This document shows, piece by piece, positions 16,357 through 25,447 of a stretch of DNA of 33,478 nt. The notes below the pieces were generated by a model. That model saw nothing but the letters and a program-made list of their open reading frames with translations, ran no database searches and was not told the origin of the DNA. Made by a program: the position numbers and the translations under genes. The DNA comes from an uncultured Agathobacter sp. GTDB taxonomy: Bacteria; Bacillota; Clostridia; Lachnospirales; Lachnospiraceae. The stretch spans positions 1-33,478 of the forward strand of contig CAMDYX010000024.1 of the NCBI GenBank assembly GCA_945910395.1. The letters run 5' to 3'. Positions within the stretch are counted from its first letter, which is position 1. Every line of letters starts with the position of its first letter.

Positions 16357-17898
16357 ATGAGCAAAAAGCCGGTAGTTTTAATGGTACTTGATGGTTATGG
16401 ATTGAATGAGCGTACAGAAGGAAATGCCATTGCAATGGCAAATACTCCTGTCATGGATAAATTGATGAAGGAGTGCCCTTTTGTAGAGGGTGCTGCATCC
16501 GGAATGGCAGTAGGGCTTCCTGATGGACAGATGGGAAATTCTGAGGTAGGCCACATGAATATTGGTGCAGGCCGCATTATCTATCAGGATCTTACAAAGA
16601 TTACCAAGGATATTGAGGATGGTGTATTTTTCGAGAATAAGGTTCTTCTTGAGGCAATGGAGAATTGTAAGAAGAATGATTCGGATCTTCACTTATGGGG
16701 ACTTCTTTCAGACGGAGGAGTTCACAGCCATATTACACATCTTTACGGACTTCTTGAGATGGCAAAGAGAAATGGTCTTTCAAAAGTGTATGTACATGCA
16801 TTTTTGGATGGTCGTGATACGCCGCCGGCATCCGGAAAAAGCTATGTAGAGCAGCTTCAGGCTAAGATGGACGAGCTTGGAGTAGGAAAGATCGCTTCCC
16901 TTTCCGGACGTTACTATGCAATGGACCGTGATAATAACTGGGATCGTGTACAGCTTGCCTATGATTCTCTCACAAAAGGGGAGGGAGTTAAGGCTACCAA
17001 TGCGGTAGAAGCTATGCAGGCTTCTTATGATGATGGAAAAACGGACGAGTTCGTTCTTCCTACAGTGATCGTTGATGAGAATGGAAAGCCGCTTTCTCTT
17101 GTAAAGGATGGGGATTCCGTAATCTTCTTTAACTTCCGCCCGGACCGTGCAAGGGAAATCACCAGAGCCTTCTGTGATGACCAGTTTACCGGATTCGAGA
17201 GACCATTCTTAAAGCTTACCTATGTATGCTTTAAGAATTATGATGAGAGCATTCCAAACAAGAAGATTGCTTTTGAAAAGGAAGAGCTTACCAATACCTT
17301 TGGAGAGTTTTTGGCAAAGAACGGCTTAAAGCAGCTTCGTCTTGCGGAGACCGAAAAGTATGCACACGTTACCTTCTTCTTTAATGGTGGAGTAGAGGAT
17401 CCAAATGTAGATGAGTTCCGTCTTCTTGTGAACTCACCAAAGGATGTTGCTACCTACGACTTAAAGCCGGAGATGAGTGCACCGGAGGTTGGAATGGATC
17501 TTGTGGAGGCGATCAAGTCCGACAAATATGATGTAATTGTTATCAACTTCGCAAACCCGGACATGGTTGGTCATACCGGCGTGATTCCTGCAGCAGTTGC
17601 AGCCGTTGAGAAGGTAGACGAGCTTGTTGGAAAGGCTGTTGAGGCTGTAAAGGAAGTAAATGGTGTCATGTTTATCTGTGCAGACCACGGAAACGCAGAG
17701 AAGATGATCGATTATGAGACCGGTGCACCACATACCGCTCATACCACCAATCCGGTTCCGTTTATCTTAGTAAATGGCGATCCGGACTGGAAGCTTCGTG
17801 AGGGCGGATGCCTTGCAGATATCGCACCAACACTCATTGATATTATGGGTATGGAACAGCCGGCAGAGATGACCGGAAAATCACTTTTGATAAGATAG
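16357..17898 (+). CDS. gpmI: 2,3-bisphosphoglycerate-independent phosphoglycerate mutase
   Basis: This enzyme converts 3-phosphoglycerate to 2-phosphoglycerate using two Mn ions and a phosphoserine intermediate. The 513-residue length matches the family. Metal-binding Asp is in VLDGYGLNE and the catalytic Ser62 in GNSEVGHMNIGAG. DGRDTPP and FRPDRAREI follow, and the C-terminal metal site is ADHGNAEKM with PHTAHTTNPVPF. ATG 16357 follows a perfect AAGGAGG. The ATG at 16336 would lie within the leader hairpin and upstream of that site. Cofactor-independent mutase in a glycolytic cluster is typical of Clostridia. No clear terminator separates it from purC. Confidence 0.97.
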   Translation: MSKKPVVLMVLDGYGLNERTEGNAIAMANTPVMDKLMKECPFVEGAASGMAVGLPDGQMGNSEVGHMNIGAGRIIYQDLTKITKDIEDGVFFENKVLLEAMENCKKNDSDLHLWGLLSDGGVHSHITHLYGLLEMAKRNGLSKVYVHAFLDGRDTPPASGKSYVEQLQAKMDELGVGKIASLSGRYYAMDRDNNWDRVQLAYDSLTKGEGVKATNAVEAMQASYDDGKTDEFVLPTVIVDENGKPLSLVKDGDSVIFFNFRPDRAREITRAFCDDQFTGFERPFLKLTYVCFKNYDESIPNKKIAFEKEELTNTFGEFLAKNGLKQLRLAETEKYAHVTFFFNGGVEDPNVDEFRLLVNSPKDVATYDLKPEMSAPEVGMDLVEAIKSDKYDVIVINFANPDMVGHTGVIPAAVAAVEKVDELVGKAVEAVKEVNGVMFICADHGNAEKMIDYETGAPHTAHTTNPVPFILVNGDPDWKLREGGCLADIAPTLIDIMGMEQPAEMTGKSLLIR

Positions 17899-17969
17899 TT
17901 CCAAAGTTAGTGGAAAATTATAAAATATACAATAATTAAAACATAATATAATTTTTACGGAGGTCGAGC

Positions 17970-18848
17970 ATGACAGAGTATAAGCCATTCAAAGAGGGAA
18001 AGGTCAGAGAAGTATATGATATCGGAGAGAATCTGATCATTACAGCGACAGATCGTATTTCTGCATTCGATGTTATCCTTAAGAACAAGGTAACAGATAA
18101 GGGAGCAATTCTTACACAGATGTCCAGATTCTGGTTTGATTTTACAAAGGATATTTTGCCAAACCACATGGTATCTGTTGACGTAAAGGATATGCCTGAA
18201 TTTTTCCAGCAGGAGAGATTCGATGGAAACAGCATGATGTGTAAGAAGCTTGAAATGCTTCCGATTGAGTGTATTGTTCGTGGATATATCACAGGAAGCG
18301 GCTGGGCAAGCTACAAAGAGAATGGAACCGTATGTGGCATTAAGCTTCCGGAGGGACTGGTTGAATCTGACAAGCTTCCTGAGCCGATTTATACACCAAG
18401 TACAAAGGCTGAGCTTGGAGATCATGATGAGAATATCTCATTTGAGAGAAGCGTTGAAGTGTTAGAGAAAATCTATCCCGGCAAGGGACTTGACTATGCA
18501 ACCCAGATTAAAGATTGCACCATTGCACTCTACAAGAAATGTGCAGAGTATGCTCTTTCTAAGGGAATTATTATTGCAGATACCAAGTTTGAGTTCGGTT
18601 TGGACGAGGATGGAAACGTTGTGCTGGGTGATGAGATGCTGACACCGGACAGCTCACGCTTCTGGCCATTGGAGGGCTATGAGCCGGGACACGGACAGCC
18701 GTCCTTTGACAAGCAGTATGTAAGAGACTGGTTAAAGGCAAATCCGGACAGCGATTATAAGCTTCCGGAGAATGTCATCGAAAAAACCGTTGAGAAGTAC
18801 AAGGAAGCCTATAAGCTTCTTACCGGAACAGAGTTTTCTAGAAATTAA
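17970..18848 (+). CDS. purC: SAICAR synthetase
   Basis: This enzyme joins CAIR and aspartate with ATP to give SAICAR in purine synthesis. The 292 residues exceed the short Bacillus and E. coli form (about 240) and fit the longer subgroup. Motifs are GKVREVYDIG at the N-terminus, TDRISAFD, ECIVRGYITGSGW mid-protein and the C-terminal LGDEMLTPDSSRFWP with QPSFDKQYVRDW. GGAGG lies 9 bases before the ATG. It begins 71 bases after gpmI with only a weak promoter-like TATAAT at 17947. It is followed at 84 bases by purF, so gpmI-purC-purF-purB could share transcription. Confidence 0.96.
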   Translation: MTEYKPFKEGKVREVYDIGENLIITATDRISAFDVILKNKVTDKGAILTQMSRFWFDFTKDILPNHMVSVDVKDMPEFFQQERFDGNSMMCKKLEMLPIECIVRGYITGSGWASYKENGTVCGIKLPEGLVESDKLPEPIYTPSTKAELGDHDENISFERSVEVLEKIYPGKGLDYATQIKDCTIALYKKCAEYALSKGIIIADTKFEFGLDEDGNVVLGDEMLTPDSSRFWPLEGYEPGHGQPSFDKQYVRDWLKANPDSDYKLPENVIEKTVEKYKEAYKLLTGTEFSRN

Positions 18849-18905
18849 TGGGGATTATTTTTTAGAATATGGTTGATGTATAAGCTATAAATTTTACAAA
18901 ACGGG

Positions 18906-18922
18906 TTTCGGGGATCCCGGAA
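18906..18922 (+). promoter_or_regulatory. Inverted repeat just before the purF ribosome site
   Basis: TTTCGGG-GAT-CCCGGAA can form a stem of about 7 bp with one wobble pair, ending where the purF Shine-Dalgarno site (AAGGGAG) begins. GGGATCCC at its core is a perfect palindrome. The stem could limit access to the start or mark a protein-binding site; no T tract follows. Confidence 0.35.
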
Positions 18923-18932
18923 GGGAGAACAA

Positions 18933-20420
18933 ATGGGACAAGATGTTTTAGCCGATAGTTATTACGACGAAGATACCCTGCATGAGGAATGCGGTGTCTT
19001 CGGAATGTATGACTTTGATGGAGGAGATGTTGCCTCAACCATCTACTATGGGTTGTTTGCATTGCAGCATCGCGGACAGGAAAGCTGTGGTATTGCAGTA
19101 AGTGATACTAACGGACCAAAAGGGAAGGTCTTATCTTACAAAGGAATGGGGCTGGTGAACGAGGTATTTACTCCGGAGGGCTTAGAGTCCATGAAGGGGG
19201 ACATTGGTGTAGGACACGTCCGCTATTCGACAGCTGGCTCCTCCACACGGGAAAATGCCCAGCCGTTAGTGCTGAATTATGTGAAAGGCGCACTTTCGAT
19301 GGCACATAATGGAAACCTCATCAATGCGACCGAGCTTCGCGATGAACTGGCATACACGGGAGCCATTTTCCAGACCACCATCGATTCGGAAGTAATTGCC
19401 TATCTCATTGCAAGAGAGCGTATTCATTGCCATACAGCAGAAGAGGCAGTAAAAAGAGCCTGTATGAGATTAAAGGGAGCCTACGCCCTTGTAGTATCGA
19501 GCCCCCGGAAGCTGATTGCCGCCCGTGATCCTTTTGGATTTAAGCCGCTTTGTATCGGAAAACGGGATAATGCCTACATTGTTGCCTCGGAAACCTGCGC
19601 TCTTGATACCATCGGTGCAGAGTTTGTCCGGGATGTAAAGCCCGGAGAGGTTGTGACGATCACTCCGAATGGAGGAATCTCTTCAGATATGTCCATGGCG
19701 ATTGCACCGGAAAACGAAGCAAGATGTATTTTCGAGTATATCTATTTTGCACGTCCGGACAGCCGTTTTGACGGAGTGAGCGTATATGCAAGCAGAATCA
19801 AGGCCGGACGCTTTCTGGCAATGGATTCTCCGGTGGAAGCAGATATTGTTACCGGCGTACCGGAATCCGGAAATGCTGCAGCACTGGGGTATTCCCTGGA
19901 ATCCGGTATTCCATACGGCACGGCATTTGTAAAAAACAGCTATGTGGGACGAACCTTTATCAAGCCAAAGCAGTCCAGTAGAGAGTCCAGCGTACAGATT
20001 AAGCTGAATGTATTAAAGGAAGCTGTCGATGGCAAACGGGTGATTATGATTGATGACTCCATTGTAAGAGGCACCACCTCGGACCGCATTGTCCGTATGC
20101 TTCGGGATGCCGGTGCAACGGAAGTACATGTACGTATCAGTTCACCGCCGTTTTTATGGCCTTGCTATTTCGGCACAGATATTCCGGCGAGAGAGCAACT
20201 GATAGCATATAATCGCTCCATTGAAGAAATCCGACAGATTATCGGGGCAGATTCCCTCGGGTATCTGGAGATTTCCCGTCTGTCCCAGATGGCGGAAGGA
20301 CTTCCCATCTGCCATGGCTGCTTTGACGGACAATATCCAATGGAACCGCCGGTGGAGGATATCAGAGGAGAGTACTTTGATAAGGAAGCCGATTTGGAAA
20401 AAAGAATTTTAAATCGATAA
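18933..20420 (+). CDS. purF: Amidophosphoribosyltransferase
   Basis: This enzyme makes phosphoribosylamine from PRPP and glutamine, the committed step of purine synthesis. It is 495 residues. The Ntn glutaminase nucleophile is Cys20 in HEECGVFGMYD, so a 19-residue propeptide must be removed as in the Bacillus enzyme. HRGQESCGIAV and HNGNLINATELRDEL complete the glutaminase domain. The PRPP motif VIMIDDSIVRGTTSD lies near residue 370. Four cysteines fit the iron-sulfur cluster of the Bacillus-type enzyme: one in NEARCIFEY, one in FLWPCYFG and two in ICHGCFDG. The ATG follows GGGAG. It sits between purC and purB. Confidence 0.97.
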   Translation: MGQDVLADSYYDEDTLHEECGVFGMYDFDGGDVASTIYYGLFALQHRGQESCGIAVSDTNGPKGKVLSYKGMGLVNEVFTPEGLESMKGDIGVGHVRYSTAGSSTRENAQPLVLNYVKGALSMAHNGNLINATELRDELAYTGAIFQTTIDSEVIAYLIARERIHCHTAEEAVKRACMRLKGAYALVVSSPRKLIAARDPFGFKPLCIGKRDNAYIVASETCALDTIGAEFVRDVKPGEVVTITPNGGISSDMSMAIAPENEARCIFEYIYFARPDSRFDGVSVYASRIKAGRFLAMDSPVEADIVTGVPESGNAAALGYSLESGIPYGTAFVKNSYVGRTFIKPKQSSRESSVQIKLNVLKEAVDGKRVIMIDDSIVRGTTSDRIVRMLRDAGATEVHVRISSPPFLWPCYFGTDIPAREQLIAYNRSIEEIRQIIGADSLGYLEISRLSQMAEGLPICHGCFDGQYPMEPPVEDIRGEYFDKEADLEKRILNR

Positions 20421-20521
20421 CAAAACAACCGCGGCTAAAATGTAATTGATGAATTTTAGTGAACGAAACACAAAATAGTAAAATTAGAACATGAATTAAC
20501 AAAATAGGGAGAAAAAACATT

Positions 20522-21973
20522 ATGAGTACAGATCGTTACAGCAGTCCATTGTCTGAGCGTTATGCCAGCAAAGAAATGCAGTACATTTTTTCACAGGACA
20601 TGAAGTTTACCACATGGAGAAAGCTTTGGATCGCTCTTGCAGAGACCGAGATGGAGCTGGGGCTTTCTGAGAATGGCAAGCCAGTCATTACCCAGGAGCA
20701 GATCGATGAGTTAAAGGCTCATGTCAATGATATCAATTATGAAGTGGCAAAAGAACGTGAAAAACTGGTACGTCATGATGTTATGAGCCATGTATACGCC
20801 TATGGACAACAGTGTCCGAAGGCTGCAGGCATTATCCATCTCGGAGCCACCTCCTGCTATGTGGGAGATAATACGGATATCATTATCATGAATGAGGCCC
20901 TTAAGCTTGTGCACAAGAAGCTGGTGAGCGTAATCGCTGAGCTTGCAAATTTTGCAGAAAAGTATAAGGATCTTCCTACGATTGCATTTACCCATTTCCA
21001 GCCTGCACAGCCAACCACCGTTGGAAAGCGTGCAACCCTCTGGCTCAATGAGTTTATGATCGATCTTGAGGATTTGGAGTATGTGCAGAGCACATTAAAG
21101 CTTCTCGGTTCCAAGGGAACTACGGGAACCCAGGCAAGCTTCCTGGAGCTTTTCAATGGAGATAACGAGATCATCGATAAGATTGATCCGATGATTGCAG
21201 AAAAGATGGGATTCAAGGAGTGCTATCCGGTATCCGGACAGACCTATTCCAGAAAGGTGGACACACGTGTGATCAATGTTCTTGCCGGAATTGCAGCAAG
21301 TGCTCACAAGATGTCTAATGATATTCGGCTTTTGCAGCATTTAAAGCAGGTGGAGGAACCTTTTGAGAAGAATCAGATCGGATCTTCCGCAATGGCATAT
21401 AAGAGAAATCCTATGAGAAGTGAGCGCATCGCCTCCTTAGCCGATTACGTTATGGTGGATGCCTTGAATCCGGCTATTGTTTCCTCTACCCAGTGGTTCG
21501 AGAGAACCTTAGACGACTCTGCAAATAAACGTCTTTCTGTACCGGAGGGATTTTTGGCAGTGGATGGTATCCTTGATCTTTGCTTAAATGTCGTGGACGG
21601 ACTTGTTGTATATCCAAAGGTAATCTACAAGCAGTTCATGAGCGAGATTCCATTTATGGCAACTGAGAATATTATGATGGATGCCGTTAAGAATGGTGGA
21701 AATCGTCAGGAGCTTCATGAAAGAATCCGACAGCTTTCCATGGAAGCAGGCAAGACTGTGAAGGAGGAAGGCAAGGATAACAATTTAGTCGATCTGATTG
21801 CCGCAGATCCATCCTTCGGACTGACCAAGGAGCAGATCGAAAGTACCTTAAAGCCGGAGCTTTATGTCGGACGGGCACCATATCAGGTAGAGGTTTATCT
21901 CCGGGATGTGGTAAAGCCGGTTCTTGAGGCAAACAAGGACGAGCTGGGCGTAACGGCAGAGATTAATGTGTAA
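20522..21973 (+). CDS. purB: Adenylosuccinate lyase
   Basis: This enzyme cleaves SAICAR to AICAR and fumarate, and adenylosuccinate to AMP and fumarate, so it completes what PurC starts and also serves AMP synthesis. The fumarase/aspartase-superfamily signature GSSAMAYKRNPMRSE lies near residue 288 on the flexible active-site loop. HLGATSCYVGDN and THFQPAQPTTVGKR supply other active-site residues. At 483 residues it is longer than the Bacillus type (about 430) and closer to the long form found also in animals. GGGAG lies about 8 bases before the ATG. No simple terminator follows; the next 490 bases hold a repeat mosaic. Confidence 0.96.
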   Translation: MSTDRYSSPLSERYASKEMQYIFSQDMKFTTWRKLWIALAETEMELGLSENGKPVITQEQIDELKAHVNDINYEVAKEREKLVRHDVMSHVYAYGQQCPKAAGIIHLGATSCYVGDNTDIIIMNEALKLVHKKLVSVIAELANFAEKYKDLPTIAFTHFQPAQPTTVGKRATLWLNEFMIDLEDLEYVQSTLKLLGSKGTTGTQASFLELFNGDNEIIDKIDPMIAEKMGFKECYPVSGQTYSRKVDTRVINVLAGIAASAHKMSNDIRLLQHLKQVEEPFEKNQIGSSAMAYKRNPMRSERIASLADYVMVDALNPAIVSSTQWFERTLDDSANKRLSVPEGFLAVDGILDLCLNVVDGLVVYPKVIYKQFMSEIPFMATENIMMDAVKNGGNRQELHERIRQLSMEAGKTVKEEGKDNNLVDLIAADPSFGLTKEQIESTLKPELYVGRAPYQVEVYLRDVVKPVLEANKDELGVTAEINV

Positions 21974-21983
21974 TAGAGATTAC

Positions 21984-22416
21984 ATTTCGCAAATGTGTTC
22001 CCCTATGAATTGGCATATTTGGAATCTGAAAAGGGATTATCTAAATTGGAATTGTGGAATTTGGCAAGATTTGAGGTGTTGGAACTGCCGTATACCTAAA
22101 ATCCTTGAAAAACAGCCTCAAATTGCTGTTTTTTCGCTCGAATTGTATTATTTTGAGGCGTGAATTTTGCGGTATACCTAATATTTGCAATTTCTTAGGT
22201 ACAGGCTAAAATTGATCTTGCAAAAACATACAATCGACCCCAAAAAAAACTTTAAATGCCGCTTTTTTCATGGATTTTAGGTATTGGAAGAAAATCAACC
22301 GGCGAAATGATACAATTTGCCAATCAAGCATGAAATTCATTCTTAGGAACACAATTCCGAAAAGGGAGAATATTTACTCATTAGGTACCGATGCTTTTTA
22401 ACGTTTGGATTTGAAT
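21984..22416 (+). repeat. Repeat A locus 5: rearranged mosaic between purB and eno
   Basis: This is the main non-coding block in the 494-base purB-eno gap. A degenerate left end of repeat A (TTTCGCAAATGTGTTCCC, 21977 onwards) and a good right end (AATTCATTCTTAGGAACACA at 22335 to AAAAGGGA at 22368) are about 300 bases apart, with the normal centre missing. The space between carries repeat B sequence and a nested hairpin with arms GCCTCAAA (22115) and TTTGAGGC (22152). Beyond the right end, at 22374-22416, is a further fragment of the repeat A centre and right arm (ACTCATTAGGTACCGATGC). I see no credible gene; a 65-codon frame at 21966 has no ribosome site. Confidence 0.7.
22172..22212 (+). 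repeat. Repeat B, copy 1
   Basis: GGTATACCTAATATTTGC followed by AATTTCTTAGGTACAGGCTA aligns well with the perfect palindrome downstream of eno (23783-23825), in the same orientation. Here the palindrome is degraded. Half-copies of the same motif appear at 22090 (GTATACCTAAAATCC) and 22274 (TTTTAGGTATTGG). Confidence 0.6.
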
Positions 22417-22467
22417 AAAAAACAGTCTTCTGGGAAATACTAGTAAAAAATCTCAGGAGGCTTTTTT

Positions 22468-23766
22468 ATGTCTTTAGAAATTAAAATTATTGATGTACAT
22501 GGAAGAGAAATCTTAGATTCCAGAGGAAATCCCACAGTAGAGGTGGAGATTACTGCTCAGACAGAGACTACGGGTAGAAAGACCATTGGAAGAGAATCGG
22601 TTCCCTCCGGTGCAAGTACCGGAAAATTTGAGGCAATTGAGCTTCGTGACGGAGACAAAAAGTATTTCGGACTTGGCGTGGAGAAGGTCGTGGATCATAT
22701 CAATGAGCGTATCAGAAATGAGCTTCTTGGTATGAATGTTTTAGATCAGATTGCCATAGACAGGAAGCTGATTGAATTGGATGGAACAGATAATAAAGGG
22801 AATCTGGGAGCCAATGCCTTACTTGGAGTATCACTTGCCTGCGCAAAATGCGCAGCCTGTGCCCTGGAAATGCCATTATATCGATATATTGGCGGAATTA
22901 ACGCAAAGGTCCTTCCAAGACCTATGATGAATGTCATCAATGGCGGTGTACACGCAAAAAATAAGCTGGATTTTCAGGAATTTATGATTATTCCATTTGC
23001 GGATAACTTTAGGGATGCACTTCGAATGGGTGCAGAAGTATATCACTATTTAAAGAAGATTCTGGAAGAAGACGGTATGCTCACCGCAGTGGGGGATGAG
23101 GGAGGATTCGCGCCGGATCTGGCTGATGCAAAGGAAGTGTTCACGTATTTACAGAAAGCGGTGGAAAAAGCAGGATACAAACCGGGAACTGACTTTGCTT
23201 TCGCAATGGATGCCGCGGCAAGTGAATTGTATAATGAAAAATCAAAGCGGTACATTTTTCCGGGAGAAGGAAAAGAACGAGACCGGCAGGAAATGATAGA
23301 GTTATATGAAGAACTGGTAAGTGAGTTTCCGCTGATTTCCATTGAGGATGGATTGGATGAAGAGGATTGGGAAGGCTGGAAGGAGTTTACCGGTCGAATG
23401 GCGGATCATTCCTGGAGAATGCATGACAAGGAAGAATCGCAGCGTGTCATGCTGGTGGGAGATGACCTTTTTGTGACGAATACAAAGCGTATTCGCTGCG
23501 GAATCGGAATGAATGTGGGAAATGCGGTTCTTATCAAGGTAAATCAGATCGGAACCCTTACCGAAGCCATGGATGCCATTGCCTGTGCGCAGCTTGCCGG
23601 CTACAAGGCGGTCATTTCCCATCGCTCAGGGGAGACAGAAGACTCCTTTATTGCAGATCTGGCAGTAGCAGTGAATGCAGGCTGGATTAAGACAGGAGCA
23701 CCATGCAGAGGAGAACGAACGGCGAAATATAATGAGCTGCTTCGTATTTCGGAGCTGATTGTATAA
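22468..23766 (+). CDS. eno: Enolase
   Basis: This enzyme dehydrates 2-phosphoglycerate to phosphoenolpyruvate with Mg. It is 432 residues, the standard length. The N-terminal [19 protein letters not shown] and [18 protein letters not shown] are typical. The catalytic acid is Glu211 in GDEGGFAPD and the catalytic base Lys357 in [14 protein letters not shown]. The C-terminal [18 protein letters not shown] and [17 protein letters not shown] are conserved. [18 protein letters not shown] differs slightly from the common INGGSHADN form. AGGAGG (22455-22460) sets the start. It is flanked on both sides by repeat B and faces the convergent pilT. Confidence 0.97.
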   Translation: MSLEIKIIDVHGREILDSRGNPTVEVEITAQTETTGRKTIGRESVPSGASTGKFEAIELRDGDKKYFGLGVEKVVDHINERIRNELLGMNVLDQIAIDRKLIELDGTDNKGNLGANALLGVSLACAKCAACALEMPLYRYIGGINAKVLPRPMMNVINGGVHAKNKLDFQEFMIIPFADNFRDALRMGAEVYHYLKKILEEDGMLTAVGDEGGFAPDLADAKEVFTYLQKAVEKAGYKPGTDFAFAMDAAASELYNEKSKRYIFPGEGKERDRQEMIELYEELVSEFPLISIEDGLDEEDWEGWKEFTGRMADHSWRMHDKEESQRVMLVGDDLFVTNTKRIRCGIGMNVGNAVLIKVNQIGTLTEAMDAIACAQLAGYKAVISHRSGETEDSFIADLAVAVNAGWIKTGAPCRGERTAKYNELLRISELIV

Positions 23767-23782
23767 ATATGAATAAGGAAAA

Positions 23783-23825
23783 CTAGCCTATACCTAAAAT
23801 TTTTCATTTCTTAGGTATAGGCTAG
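23783..23825. repeat. Repeat B, copy 2: perfect palindrome between eno and pilT
   Basis: CTAGCCTATACCTAA (23783-23797) and TTAGGTATAGGCTAG (23811-23825) are perfect 15-bp arms around a 13-base loop. It is the only strong hairpin between the two convergent genes and may work as a terminator in both directions, although it lacks a clear T tract. It matches the degraded copy at 22172-22212 upstream of eno. Confidence 0.75.
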
Positions 23826-23888
23826 AATTTGATGCATGAAAATGGAAAAATCCTCGAAAAAATAGCTTATAAAAGCACTTGTCCAAAA

Positions 23889-24950
23889 TTATCCCAAATT
23901 TAATCTCTTTTCCATCATCTCAGGATTTACTGCTTCAGAGATTGCTGTATGCTTGGAAATGATACCTTCCTTATAGAGGTTGAAAATACTGGTATCCATG
24001 GCAATCATATTCTCAGAAGCTGAGGTGTAGATAATGCCGTCAATCTGATGAACCTTTCCTTCCCGGATCAGGTTGCGGATCGCAGGGGTAAGAACCATGA
24101 TTTCAAAGGCAGGAACCATGCGGCCGTCCACAGAAGGAAGAAGCTTCTGGCTGATGACCGCGTTGAGAACAGAGGCCATCTGAATCGAAATCTGATGCTG
24201 CTGCGTGGCAGGAAACGCATCAATAATTCGGTCTATGGTATTTGCGGCTCCAATGGTGTGCAGAGAGGAGAAAATCAGGTGTCCGGTTTCTGCTGCGGTA
24301 ACCGCGGTATTGATGGTCTCGTAATCACGCATCTCGCCAAGAAGAATGACATCCGGACTCTGACGGAGTGCAGCACGGAGAGCGGTTAAGTAGCTTTCCG
24401 TATCGGTAGAGATCTCTCGCTGGGAAACAATACTCTTTTTATGGCGATGTAAAAATTCCAGAGGATCCTCCAAGGTGATAATATGGGATTCCCTTTCATG
24501 ATTGATCTTATCGATGATGCAGGCAAGGGTCGTGGATTTTCCGCTTCCTGCAGGTCCGGTTACAAGCACCATTCCCCGACGGGCAGAAGCAAGGTTCATG
24601 ACGGCTTCAGGGATCATAAGCTCTTTCGGGTCCGGAAGCTCAAAGGAAATCACACGGATTACGGCAGAGTAGGAACCACGCTGCTTGAAGGTGCTGACAC
24701 GGAATCGGGAAACACCCGGAATGGCGAAGGAAAAATCATCATCTCCATTTCGCTCAAAATACGTGATATCACGCTCAGCCAGTGCATAGATTCCGACAAC
24801 AAATTCGTAGGTATCCTTTGGAAGCATGATATTGTCTTCTAAGCTTGACATATTTCCCTTTACTTTAAACGTAAGAGAGCGTCCTGCAATAATGAAAATA
24901 TCGGAGGCTCCCTGTTTTGTTACTTCTTCTAATACGTTACGTACATCCAT
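23889..24950 (-). CDS. pilT: PilT-type twitching/retraction ATPase
   Basis: A cytoplasmic hexameric ATPase of the PilT/GspE superfamily that drives pilus retraction in known systems. At 353 residues it has PilT length and lacks the long N-terminal region of PilB/GspE. Walker A is GPAGSGKST (132-140) and the Asp box is ITLEDPLEF (158-166). An arginine-rich segment, LRAALRQSPD, leads into the Walker B strand VILLGEMRD, and the His box is ETGHLIFSSLHT (221-232). The C-terminal AIRNLIREGK matches the AIRNLIRE motif of PilT proteins. It is the last gene of a seven-gene minus-strand operon, 14 bases after the preceding gene. No PilB-like extension ATPase is encoded in the window. Confidence 0.93.
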   Translation of the reverse strand: MDVRNVLEEVTKQGASDIFIIAGRSLTFKVKGNMSSLEDNIMLPKDTYEFVVGIYALAERDITYFERNGDDDFSFAIPGVSRFRVSTFKQRGSYSAVIRVISFELPDPKELMIPEAVMNLASARRGMVLVTGPAGSGKSTTLACIIDKINHERESHIITLEDPLEFLHRHKKSIVSQREISTDTESYLTALRAALRQSPDVILLGEMRDYETINTAVTAAETGHLIFSSLHTIGAANTIDRIIDAFPATQQHQISIQMASVLNAVISQKLLPSVDGRMVPAFEIMVLTPAIRNLIREGKVHQIDGIIYTSASENMIAMDTSIFNLYKEGIISKHTAISEAVNPEMMEKRLNLG

Positions 24951-24964
24951 AGTAAATCCCTTTC

Positions 24965-25447
24965 TTAATTATCTCCCCCAATGAGGTTTAGTGGTTGTTC
25001 TTCAAATGGTGTATCTATGTGAATGGATTGCCATTTTTCTATTTCATAAAAGGTGTCAATTTCAGTTTCCGGATATTTAAGCAATAGTGAAACCTCCAGA
25101 TACTGATCTAAGGTGATGCTTTTGGAAAAAGAAAAAAGCATCCGGCCGTCCTTGGTATCAAAGGTCCCCTCAAAGCGAGCAGAGATTGCTGCTAACGCAG
25201 ATTCGTAATATGTTTCTTCGTCAGGAGAGGCTTCATAGCATTGCAGCAGAAGCCGATCGATATCGGAAAGCTCATCATAGGCCTGCTCTTGTGCCTCATA
25301 GTAGGAAGAATTTCGATCCGCAACCTTTTTGCTGAGCTTAAAATCGGAATTTGCAGTCAACAGAGTCAGTGCCGTAAATGTAAGAATGCAGATGATGATA
25401 AAGGAGAGCAGGATTGTTGAATAACCGAAATTAGAATGTTTATTCAT
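24965..25447 (-). CDS. Single-TM pilus-operon protein, 160 residues
   Basis: I cannot assign a named family with certainty. An N-terminal hydrophobic helix (about 10-32, STILLSFIIICILTFTALTL) is preceded by FGY. A predicted helical region (KLSKKVADRNSSYYEAQEQA) and a probably extracellular C-terminus follow. The layout resembles PilX/GspK-like minor pseudopilins, but there is no recognisable prepilin peptidase site. The start overlaps the previous stop by 8 bases, indicating translational coupling, and pilT follows after 14 bases. Confidence 0.75.
   Translation of the reverse strand: MNKHSNFGYSTILLSFIIICILTFTALTLLTANSDFKLSKKVADRNSSYYEAQEQAYDELSDIDRLLLQCYEASPDEETYYESALAAISARFEGTFDTKDGRMLFSFSKSITLDQYLEVSLLLKYPETEIDTFYEIEKWQSIHIDTPFEEQPLNLIGGDN

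Noticed and set aside
21966-22163. 65-codon plus-strand frame after purB
   Set aside because: It has no ribosome site, and its sequence is explained by the degenerate repeat A end and the nested hairpin.
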